Source: Paraescarpia echinospica (Eukaryota; Annelida; Polychaeta; Sabellida; Siboglinidae). Taken from it: a stretch of DNA of 64,000 nt. The number at the start of each line of letters is the position of its first letter. Position 1 is the first letter of the stretch. Of this stretch, positions 55,735 to 64,000 are shown one piece after another. Location of the stretch: the NCBI GenBank assembly GCA_020002185.1, contig CM034534.1:19140771-19204770 (forward strand). The letters are read 5' to 3'. The notes under the pieces were generated by a model, which worked only from the letters and a program-made list of their open reading frames with translations, was not told the origin of the DNA and searched no databases. The translations under genes were made by a program, and so were the position numbers.

Positions 55735-56260
55735 ACACCTGTCCGTATAGTCGGCCTTCTCCTAGTCCACGACTCCAACGTGTGAACCTAGAACGTTATG
55801 TTCGCCTGCCGTTTGCTGGTGCTGGGCCGATATTGTGGAACTCTTTGCCACTGGAATTATGTGAAAACGAGACCACCAGGCAGTTAAGGAAATTATTGAA
55901 AGCAACTAATATAGTTAGACGTAATCTAACATTTGTATTATTTATGTATACAGTTTAATGATTTATTGTTTTGATGTCACTTAGCAAGTGATTTTAGTAG
56001 GTACTAAATATATTTTTTATAATTTAGTCAGTATTTGTAGCTTCTTTTAATCAGTTTGTTTAGCTTTTTAACACTTTAATAATCATTGTTTTATCATTTC
56101 AATTTATCCGTAATTTTACCACATATAATTTTTATTACATATCAAATACGTAGATTTAGTTTTGTGAACTTTTATTGTATTTTGTAAACACCCTTGAACG
56201 GGACATTAGCCCCAGGGTTGATTGTGTATAAATACAGTTTTATTATTGTATCATAGTTTA
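55735..56260 (+). mobile_element. L2/CR1-like LINE 3' end, block III
   Basis: Corresponds to 20745-21245, including AACACCCTTGAACGGGACAT near the 3' end and a TTTTATTATTGTA tail. Confidence 0.6.
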
Positions 56261-56379
56261 ATTTTCTAGTCATATCATCTGTATTTACTTACTAATGATC
56301 CATAATGTCATCTCTGTTGCTTGCGCATAGTTTTATTTTTGTGGTCATGTTATCTGTATTTACTAATTAGTGACACATA

Positions 56380-56560
56380 ATTTCATCTCTGGTGAAGAAT
56401 ATATTCGCCGATGTTTTTTCTACATACTGGTATACAAAACGCTTTGCAGAATCTCATAGTTTAGAAAATTACCAACATCCAAGTACACATTTAATAGTAA
56501 CCCTACAACATGATATGATTCAGGCTGATGAATTAGTTTTCACTATTATTTCATTCTTGT
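56380..56560 (+). repeat. repeated segment upstream of channel start region, copy 2
   Basis: Same as 21260-21470 and 56800-56990. Open in one frame (FADVFSTYWYTKRFAESHSL). Confidence 0.6.
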
Positions 56561-56574
56561 TCCTCTAGCCGTAA

Positions 56575-56720
56575 TTGTTTATTTTCACTGCGTAAACAAA
56601 TTAAGCCCAGTGCAGGCGGTGAACAACGCGACATAACATCTGTTGTTGGAATTACTAGACAATAGCTCATGTATAATTGACGCATGGCGCCATTTTATCA
56701 GCGTCGATGGCATTTGTAGC
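56575..56720 (+). repeat. channel 5'-flank repeat, copy 1 upstream of gene C
   Basis: GCGTAAACAAATTAAGCCCA, AGGCGGTGAACAACGCGACA, ACTAGACAATAGCTCATGTA, TTGACGCATGGCGCC. Similar to 57000-57165 and 57230-57400. Confidence 0.65.
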
Positions 56721-56789
56721 ACCCTTGAACGAGACATTAGTTGATTGTACATAGTTTTATTGTTGGTCATGTTATCTGTATTTACTAAT

Positions 56790-56995
56790 TATTGACACTT
56801 AATTTCATCTCTGGTGAAGAATATATTCGCCGATACTTTTTCAGCATACTGGTATGCAAAATGCTTTGCAGATTCTCACAGTTTAGAAAATGTCCCACAT
56901 TCAAGTACACATTTAATAATAACAACACAGCATGGAGTGATTCAAGCTGATGAATTGGCTTGCACTTTTATTTCATTCTCGTTTCCCAAGCCGTA
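56790..56995 (+). repeat. repeated segment upstream of channel start region, copy 3
   Basis: Open frame FADTFSAYWYAKCFADSHSL, continuing to HLIITTQHGVIQADELACTF. Unrecognised. Copies 2 and 3 differ at synonymous and non-synonymous sites alike. Confidence 0.6.
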
Positions 56996-56999
56996 GTTG

Positions 57000-57225
57000 T
57001 TTATTTGCACCGTGTAAACACATTAAGCTCAATGTAGGCGGTAAACAACGCGAAATAAATACTGTTGTTGCTATTACTAGACAATAGCTCATCTATAATG
57101 ATGCATGGCGGCATTTGTCGCACAATTGCCCGCATTTTGCAGCGAATATTGTTTAGTTTGAAGACATGGCTTTGTGTATCACTGACGCAGAAGAGATAGT
57201 AGCTAAGCATTTAGTTTGCACTTGG
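57000..57225 (+). repeat. channel 5'-flank repeat, copy 2, with truncated first exon
   Basis: Same flank as gene C, then GAAGAC and an ATG at 57166 starting MALCITDAEEIVAKHL, which parallels gene C MAFSNSDTEETVRDPG before diverging. It lacks the gating motif, so it is a truncated duplicate of the promoter and first-exon start. Confidence 0.7.
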
Positions 57226-57400
57226 CTTTTGTTTATTTGCATCGCGTGAACGCACTGAACCCAATTACTAAACAAGAGCTGATTTATAATTGATGCATGG
57301 GGCCATTTATTCAACGTCGACGACTATAACATATGCGTCCGGTGGCATTTGTTGCACAATTGTCCGCAGTTTTGCAGCGAATGTTGTATAGTTTGACGAC

Positions 57401-57597
57401 ATGGCTTTTTCTAACTCTGACACTGAAGAAACAGTCCGGGATCCAGGCCCTACAGTGACAGTAGGAAAACCGAACGTCAGCGGAAATGACTCGAATGATA
57501 CAAAGGGACATTTGAGTGGTGCCTGGCAGACATTTTGTGAAACTACCACATTCCATGGGCTACGCAACTTGGCTCAGTCAAATAACTTTCTGCGCAG
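57401..57597 (+). CDS. DEG/ENaC channel gene C, N-terminal exon
   Basis: Starts at ATG 57401 (MAFSNSDTEETVRDPG). The cytoplasmic N-terminus has AWQTFCETTTFHGLRNLAQS, with the conserved His-Gly dipeptide that controls gating in DEG/ENaC channels. It ends CGC AG|GTGAGT in phase 2, matched by the next exon. The start is chosen because upstream flank repeats end just before it and the duplicate at 57166 has an ATG at the same place. Three other copies of this exon in the window are damaged. Confidence 0.92.
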
Positions 57598-58604
57598 GTG
57601 AGTGGTTTGTAAAATCTCTCATCCGGCAACAATGACAAAACATCTCGAAACATTCAACTGTGTTTGATCAAGTTGTTTCTATCAAACCAAGATTGATGGT
57701 TAAGTAATTTCACGATAATATTGCATCGAGAATTAACGAAATTTACCTATCCAACACGTGAATTGTTGCCTAACAAATTGTTCGTCAAGCCGTCAAAACG
57801 TGGACGCTGAACACGTGGGGCGTTCGGACATTCCGTCGTATAATTATTTTGTTGAATTTTCGCTCAAACCTTCTTCCTTATGATACAAACATATGGCAAC
57901 ACTTTGAAACGATAACTATGTGCGGCATTTTATGATCTGGGAGATATTTTGCTTTGGAAACAAGTCGCGTGGACGTCAGATCAACTGACAACGGGTAAAT
58001 TGTCGTTAAAGGTATAGTTTATACGTTCGTTCCTAAGATTGTTCCAATGTAGGTTATGTTCGTTGAACGCATAGTTAACCAGGTTTATGTATCCGTTCTA
58101 ACTATAATTATGTAACGCAGCTGGCGCTCGTGCACAGTTTATTTATGTAACAGATGGTTCAGTAGAACAAGTCACTGTTTGCCTTTGTCACAACCATAAT
58201 TTAGCGCTTGACCTACGTCAACAATGTTTGCACAATGTGAATTACATTACCTACCTTGTTGCTACGTAGTTGGTCAGTGTTTGGATGGATAGGTCAAGTC
58301 CACCAATGCAAACGTCTTTTCATGTGGTATTGTTATTGCAAAAGTATTTTTGTAGGATATTATACATTATCATATAATTTTGTGTGTGTGTGCAGGCGCG
58401 CGTGTCGTATGCGCACGTATGTGTGCGGTCGTGCGTGCGTGTGTATGTGTGCGTGCCTCTGTGTGCGTGCATACCTATAAACAATAGGATATATAACAAT
58501 ACCATGGCCGTCTTCTTAGTGTAAACGCGTCATCACTACTCACGATAAACACACCATCATGTTCTTGCTTCTTAACCATCAGCATATTTATATCTCTATT
58601 CCAG
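57598..58604 (+). other. gene C intron 1
   Basis: About 1 kb, GTGAGT to TTCCAG, with a TG/GCGTG-rich tract at 58380-58470. No element recognised. Confidence 0.85.
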
Positions 58605-58772
58605 GATTATGTGGATCACCATTGTTGTAATTAGTTCATCGGCGGTCGTCTACCAATGTCAGAACTTTGTCAGAATATACTTCAGTTGGCCCGTCAACAC
58701 AAAGACAACGATGACGGAAGAAGGAAATGTCGTCTTTCCTGCCGTAACAATTTGCAACCAGAACGTTTTCAG
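58605..58772 (+). CDS. DEG/ENaC channel gene C, TM1 exon
   Basis: The first base completes Arg, then IMWITIVVISSSAVVYQC (first transmembrane helix), FVRIYFSWPVNTKTTMTEEG and VVFPAVTICNQNVFR, the family's post-TM1 signature FPAVTICN.N.FR. It ends AG|GTGACT in phase 2. The rest of the gene (finger, thumb, palm, TM2) lies beyond the window or is not recognisable in 58773-64000. Confidence 0.94.
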
Positions 58773-59740
58773 GTGACTTTCGTGTAGTTGCGTTTGTCGT
58801 GAGTTAACGCATTGGTATTAGGGAATATAACACACTGATATGTTTAGCTCTTAGCATAGTAAATATTACTTAATATAACATATAAGATTGGGGCTGCGAA
58901 TTGTTACTGGCTACAAGCAGCAGTGCTCCACTCGTGGCTCTGCAACACCGGACAACCTTAGCAGATTTGTTTAATCCCTGGACTATTATGGCTAAAATAG
59001 AGTCATGTTGGAACAATTTGCAACAGAGACATTTCTTGCAGTTTCGAAAGCAGCTATATATCCTAGGTAACATAAAAAGTATACACCTCTGAAAATTAGG
59101 GAACACTGTCAAAATTATGCATATGTTGGGCCCCCTCAGTATCTTTTTACTGTGCGATTTCGTACCGATTTTACTTTCGAGTCAACAAATGAGCAAGATA
59201 ATGTTTCTGTTAACCTCAAATAATCCAAATGCGTGTTCGTAAATGCGCAAGTATTATATTCAGAGAACAAAACTACATTAACATATTTTAATATTGTCTT
59301 ACTTTTTCAATCAAAATGCTTATTGGTAAAAAAACATGCAAGACTAACTGGAATTACTTGTCCAGTTCATCTGACATAAAAACCTATATAACCTGTTTAT
59401 GCAAAGCATCATTAGAAATATGTTACTCTGATAAGCATCTATCGTACATGTGATATGACGCAAGTATATTTACCAGGGAAACATTGTGCATAAAAATTAT
59501 AATGACCTCTTGATATAAGGTCAACATATCAATACATGAATACAAATAATAATCTTAATTGAGGAAACATTGCCGTATTCTCTCCCATATAACATAATTA
59601 TAATCTGCATTACCATATAAATATGCTACTGTCATAAGCATTGACCGTATGCAAATGTAACACAGATGCATTTTAGCATTGCGCATAATAATTATAATAA
59701 ACCTTTCCGTGATGTAAGGTCAAAACACGAATTTCCAGAG
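58773..59740 (+). other. gene C intron 2 or flank, no exon seen
   Basis: AT-rich. An open frame at 58901-59092 and its reverse at 58870-59112 (text like KLCLCCNLFQHDSILAI) have no family I can name. No exon with finger-domain text was found. Confidence 0.5.
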
Positions 59741-59746
59741 CCCAAA

Positions 59747-60060
59747 AAGGTAAGTTTTTATATAGCGCAGTACCTAGTCCTTGCGACTCCATAAAACGCT
59801 TCACCCATTATTCCTTGACAGACCTGTTCAATCGAACTCCATCGATACTTCTCTGGGAAGCATTCAACCACGCTGCAGTTAATGCGGGAAGTGTATTCGT
59901 ACCAATATCCATCACTTTATATAGCCAAGTACTCAGTCGTACAGCTGAGTGAACTGGAGCAACGGAAAGTGAACTAAATTGCCCAAGGTTCGACACCGCA
60001 GCTCAAGATTCGAAACCTAGTTCTCTCGATTAACACTTCTATGCCGCTGCGCTCCACACA
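59747..60060 (-). mobile_element. SINE, full-length, reverse orientation
   Basis: Complement of the family at 4024: from GTGGAGCGCAGCGGCATAG (head, about 60055) and a B box GGTTTCGAATC near 60015, through CAGGTCTGTCAAGGAATAAT, to GCGCTATATAAAAACTTACC at 59750. Sits in gene C's intron, antisense. Confidence 0.85.
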
Positions 60061-60312
60061 AAAACGTAATTGAAATAAAATCGCTCTATTACGTATTCAT
60101 TAATATCACAAGTGGTAATATGTTATTCTAATTACTGGAACATTCACAATAATTCCGACTAAACGTTTTTTTAATCCAGAACCAGCATCCGAATGTCATG
60201 AAATCATTATAACATAAAACTAAAAAATATAAGACTTAGAAACCCCAGTATATTATTACCAAGATTATTTTTGAATTTGTTCTCCATCGACAAATGCATG
60301 ACTACTCATTGT

Positions 60313-61080
60313 TCACCTCTCATCACTGACGTAGCTCTGGAGCGTGCTTGGAAGTGTTGGCAGTTGTGTTCGTAACATTCTTCCCATCAGTTGTTCGGCT
60401 GTGGATAGCCCATTATGTAACGGAGTTGACCGATATGTGAGAAGACCCAGAAAATGGTCTTCGTTCTTCCTGAGCAACCCTTTCACTGTACGGGCAGCTT
60501 TCTCCGCCTCGCCATTGCCTTGCGGATATCGCGGTGAGCTCGTTGTGTGAACGAACCCATATGTTGCTGCGAACTGTCGAAATGCATCAGCATTTAACTG
60601 AGGCCCTTTGTTTGACATGACAACAACTGGGATGCCGTGAACGGCAAACAGTTTCTTCAGCGTTGTGATGACACTTTCTGACGTATGGTCGCAAAGCTGC
60701 TTGATCTCAATCCATCTCGAGTAATGGACAATTGCAATGAGATATGCAATTCTATAAAACACGAAAAGGTCCATGCCAAGCCTCTCCCAGAGACGAGATG
60801 GGAACGATGCTGGCAGGAGTGGTTCTTTGGTTTCTGGACGATCTTTCGCAAACGTTGAGCCCTTAGTAACCAGGTATTCTATGCAGTTGGACATCCCTGG
60901 CCACCACACCGATGTGCGAGCCCGAGCGCGACATTTCGTGATACCGAGATGGCCGTGGTGTATGCAGTGTAGTATATCCAAACGCATGGCCCTCGGAATC
61001 ACGATGCGTTCGTCATACATTAGGAGATCATCGACTACCGCGAGATGGCTCCTGTTCTCCCAGTACGGTCGTAAAAGCAT
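60313..61080 (-). pseudogene. Gypsy element C, integrase, open but with altered active sites
   Basis: A 255-codon minus-strand frame. The zinc-binding part keeps HCIHHGHLGITKCRARA and WWPGM, but the Cys pair is lost (VTKGSTFAKDR). The catalytic core has LGMDLFVF (first Asp), then VVMSNKGPQLNADAF, where the second catalytic Asp of the usual SDNGPQ is Asn, and YPQGNGEAEKAARTV (Glu present). The C-terminal part TYRSTPLHNGLSTAEQLMGR is conserved. Open, but probably inactive because of the Asp and Cys losses. Confidence 0.9.
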
Positions 61081-61757
61081 GTAGCATTTCTGCTATTTGT
61101 GGATGTTTAAATCTACTTTCCTTAGGTTTAATTTGGTAAATGAAGAAGGTCAAGCCAGTAGATAGGCAGATTGTTGACCAACCGACTTAGTTACGTAATT
61201 AAAGCAACTCGGGTGCAGATGCGCTCAGTGGGGCGTCGTATTCTGTTACTAGCGTTTCTAGGCAAGCAGGTGGTTTCACTGTATCTTAGAGGATGTTCCA
61301 CAATGCCTAGCTTGAATTGTATATTGTATTTGCAAATATAAATTATGGAAACATGTCATATGATGTGTAAATAGGTCCGCTTATATAAACGTCTGTCATA
61401 CGCATTTACGCCATCTGGGCGCTGGCGAAGGACTGGGACAGATCCAGGGTTGAACGACAGAGGTTACCCTGCTGCCTAGAGAATGGCAAATCAAGTCGTG
61501 AAGCGTGGCGGGAATCGTTAACGTGGGTTACGTTCCCAAGCTTTTGTGTGTGCAATATTCTGCGTCTAGAGTGACTGTTCGAGCTTCGAAGTAGTCATGC
61601 CGCCTTGTCAGCGGTTTATTGAAGCAACTTTCTAATCGGCCCAGACGTATTTGCGTCGATGAGCGATAATCGCAACGCGCTCATCCAAAGCTATGGCCAT
61701 CCTCGAACAGCGGTCTCCCAGCGACATCGTCCGACCGTGTGACCGAATGCGACTCGT
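61081..61757. other. no gene seen
   Basis: Mixed sequence between Gypsy pieces. It may be internal or flanking DNA of element C. It holds small unrecognised open frames. Confidence 0.4.
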
Positions 61758-62037
61758 GAATTCGTAGCGGCTGGCGGTAAGCGTATACTGCCCGGCGTCG
61801 TCATTCGCGCGAACCCATTCATCCGATTTCTCGATCGATGCCAATCGAGAATTCGTTGCGGCTGGCGGTAAGCGTCTACCTCCCGGCGTCGACATTCACG
61901 CGAACGTATTCTACTGATATCGCAATCGTTTGCGACCGTGCGAGACAAGTCGATCATAGCACGGGCGCGACCCAAGAATTCGCGGCGTACGACGGGAAAC
62001 GTCAATTGCCCGGCATCATCACTTGTGCGGCCGAGAT
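61758..62037. repeat. GC-rich tandem repeat, about three units
   Basis: Units begin with GAATTCG at 61758, 61849 and 61976 (spacing 91 and 127). They share GCGGCTGGCGGTAAGCGT, then GCCCGGCGTCGTCATTCGCG-type text; the third unit is more diverged. The minus strand gives repeated LPPAATNSR text. The GC content is unlike the surroundings. Unknown family. Confidence 0.65.
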
Positions 62038-62216
62038 ACACCGTTCTGATTGTATTCTGAGCTCGGCGTGTTGACTTCAACAAACGTTCGTATAGATTCG
62101 AGATGGGACTAGCCCAATGTAACTGTCTATTTTCTAATTGAATGTATCTATTATTTGCTGTTTTATTAATGGTAGTTATCTGTGGTTTTGAAGTGACGTA
62201 TTATTACCCTTGAAGT

Positions 62217-62219
<3 letters not shown>

Positions 62220-62250
<31 letters not shown>
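62220..62250. repeat. AT microsatellite
   Basis: About 15 TA units. Confidence 0.9.
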
Positions 62251-62252
<2 letters not shown>

Positions 62253-62507
62253 AGCCGATTACTGTAATGAGAGTTCGCGAGGGCTAGATATGTGTTGTGT
62301 ATTTATCCTGTAGGAGTTATCCTTAGATAACACTTGGCGCCTAGTGTTTGGTCGTGTAGTGGAATAATCCACCTTAGAAAGAAAGAGGAATTGGATAACT
62401 GAAAGATTAATTATATCTTTACTTTCTTAGTTAGATAGATTCAAAGATTCAGTGTTATTGTATATTATGTTCTGTTAAGACTTCACTTCAGAGAACGTTG
62501 CCTTAAT

Positions 62508-62750
62508 TTAATCAATTTTGAGCGTGGTCAGAATAGCGTCTGCACATTCGCCCATTGCGCGTAGCAAAGTGCTTACTTGTTCGAGCTGTGAATTCGTTTG
62601 TAGGCCTGATGCAACTCGGTAACGTTCGAATCTTGTTGACCATTTCGTCCATAACTCAGTTTGAACTGGACATTCAAATATCTCTGGAAGGGGAAGTTGA
62701 GTCGATTGGCGTACCTCTTCGTTGGCCATGTTCGCGTATCGCTGCCACCA
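62508..62750 (-). pseudogene. Gypsy element C or relative, gag start and leader
   Basis: Minus strand: a leader TGGTGGCAGCGATACGCGAA (with the TGG expected of a primer-binding site) lies just below the presumed LTR edge at 62751. MANEEVRQSTQLPLPEIFEC, then WSTRFERYRVASGLQ and LLRAMGECADAIL follow, the usual gag start of a widespread Gypsy family (FERFR.ASGL...LL.AMG..A..IL). It is cut off at about 62508. Linking it to the integrase at 60313 rests on strand and distance only. Confidence 0.78.
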
Positions 62751-62850
62751 TGTTGACTGTGCTCTTACAGACACGCAGAGACGCCGTTGTGTCAAACACG
62801 TTTTATTTTAGTGACAAGGCGTGGTGATCACCTAAAACATCATAGGACCT
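62751..62850 (-). mobile_element. presumed LTR (R-U5 side) of the Gypsy gag fragment
   Basis: Minus strand ends ...GAGCACAGTCAACA directly before the leader. It contains an AATAAAA polyadenylation signal about 55 bases earlier (near 62806), the normal R/U5 layout. The far edge was not found. Confidence 0.5.
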
Positions 62851-64000
62851 TATTCAGCGTTCCACCGAATCGTCCCATATGATACTAGTCTAATGTGGGG
62901 TAACTCTACAGTAAATTTGGTTATGTCCTTTTGTTCATTTGTGTGGCATATAACTCAGAAACGTTATTGCGCTGATCTGTTGATCTATGCATAGGCTGGC
63001 ATGGACAGCGGCCAGGTCAGTCGTTGCTGCTTGGCAATCCCTCTTACCATCGCCAGTCCCTCGCTGGTCTTCATGCTGCGCATGAACACTTTCAGCACAG
63101 ATTGCGAACGCGGCCCAGATAGTGGTACCCCTATCGTAGGAAGCGTATCGACCCGGACTCGACATGGCCCAATCCGGCATACCGGGCATTTACCTGGCAT
63201 TCTACATGGCATCAGCGGCCCGAAGGGCAGTGCCCACATACGATTAAGTCTCGAGACTGCATAGTCGCCGAAAGCAGCTGTATTGTGGCTGTCATTAGAT
63301 GGACATTATGTAACCAGTTTGCAACTAACCATAATCTAGATTGACATTAATGAGTTTTTGAACCTACAACTATTTCCTACCTTGATTTGTTCTTTTCAAA
63401 AAAGTTCATTCAGGCACAACGCTTTGGTTGACGTGCACAGAGGGTTTATGTTCGGACCAATACGTAGCCCAGGGGCGTAACCAAATCCCGCACTGCTGTA
63501 TGATCCATGTGAAAATACAGCTGGGGTATAATGGGAGGAATGTTACTGCGTAAAATATCTAATAGCACACCTACTCCCTCCGTCTTCCCAGCATACACGT
63601 CTTCAGAACGACTACTAAAAACATCGGGAACGACAGCGCAAACAATCTCAAACAGCACCTCCCACCATTACCCCATGTTCCGATGCCAGTCCAATAACAT
63701 TAGCTGCGGTTTCGGCTGAAATATTTACACTTGACACAAATGTACCAAAATGCTTTCTTTCAAATCGCAACCCTAAAAAGCATCCATGCTACGGGCCTAC
63801 AGTATACAGGATTACACCCGTTTTGAAACCCACAACCCTGTATATAAATGCCAGTTACACCCCTTTAGGCTAAAAGCAACTATTTTAAGTCAACATTATT
63901 GTGTATGTATCCTGGTGGACAGGGCTGCTGCGCCATTCCACAAGTAGTAGGATTCACAAAGCAGCTGCTATAAACTTTACAACGGCGAGTGGAGTTTTTG
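62851..64000. other. right end of window, no exon seen
   Basis: A less AT-rich stretch at 62985-63260 has open frames on three strands/frames (including Cys-rich text CPVCRIGPC on the minus strand that could be a degenerate gag zinc knuckle), but none is recognised. 63446-63719 has overlapping short frames, also unrecognised. Confidence 0.4.

Overview
This is a repeat-dense, AT-rich animal genomic window, very probably from an invertebrate. Evidence: intron-containing genes with GT-AG boundaries, members of the degenerin/epithelial sodium channel (DEG/ENaC) family, tRNA-derived SINEs, several non-LTR retrotransposon lineages, Penelope-like and Ty3/Gypsy elements, long CA, AT and CCTG microsatellites, and a 1000-base assembly gap (43546-44545). 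I cannot name the species. No bacterial, phage or CRISPR feature is visible. || The host content is a tandem DEG/ENaC locus on the + strand. Gene A (about 748-6996, its 5' part lying before the window) ends here with four exons: a Cys-rich exon, a very long exon, a 92-base exon and a TM2/C-terminal exon. All junctions are in phase. The long exon carries about 480 residues between the CDCPxxC motif and the strand leading into TM2, where family members normally have a few tens of residues. Gene C starts at 57401 with an intact N-terminal exon (His-Gly gating motif) and a TM1 exon (58605-58772), then runs off the right end. Between them lie broken copies: an N-terminal exon without start codon or donor (33697), one intact orphan palm exon (40141-40322), three damaged Cys-rich exons (40922, 51088, 51387), and three damaged long-exon copies (18307, 48237, 53720) arranged in duplicated blocks of about 5 kb. 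|| Mobile DNA fills the rest. Region by region: 1.9-4.4 kb SINE and LINE pieces in gene A; 6.4-6.7 kb AT and CA repeats; 8.5-10.7 kb an endonuclease/RT LINE; 10.9-13.4 kb AT-rich with no gene seen; 13.9-15.6 kb a decayed SWIM zinc-finger gene; 16.0-17.7 kb the 3' half of a Gypsy element; 18.3-21.5 kb duplicated block I; 23.7-28.6 kb an env-bearing LTR element that sits in a LINE ORF1 and is itself entered by a terminal-inverted-repeat element; 29.2-31.4 kb a 2.3 kb long-inverted-repeat element with a 6-base target duplication; 32.2-32.6 kb about 95 CCTG units; 34.2-38.3 kb a LINE fragment and the 5' half of a Gypsy element; 39.1-40.1 kb an L2/CR1-like LINE 3' end; 41.5-46.7 kb a nearly full-length CR1-like LINE; 46.7-56.6 kb duplicated blocks II and III; 57-59 kb gene C; 59.7-63.3 kb a SINE and fragments of a third Gypsy element. 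|| The genes do not form a pathway. The window shows birth and death of ion-channel genes by segmental duplication with heavy transposon invasion. The duplicated blocks give relative dates for several insertions.
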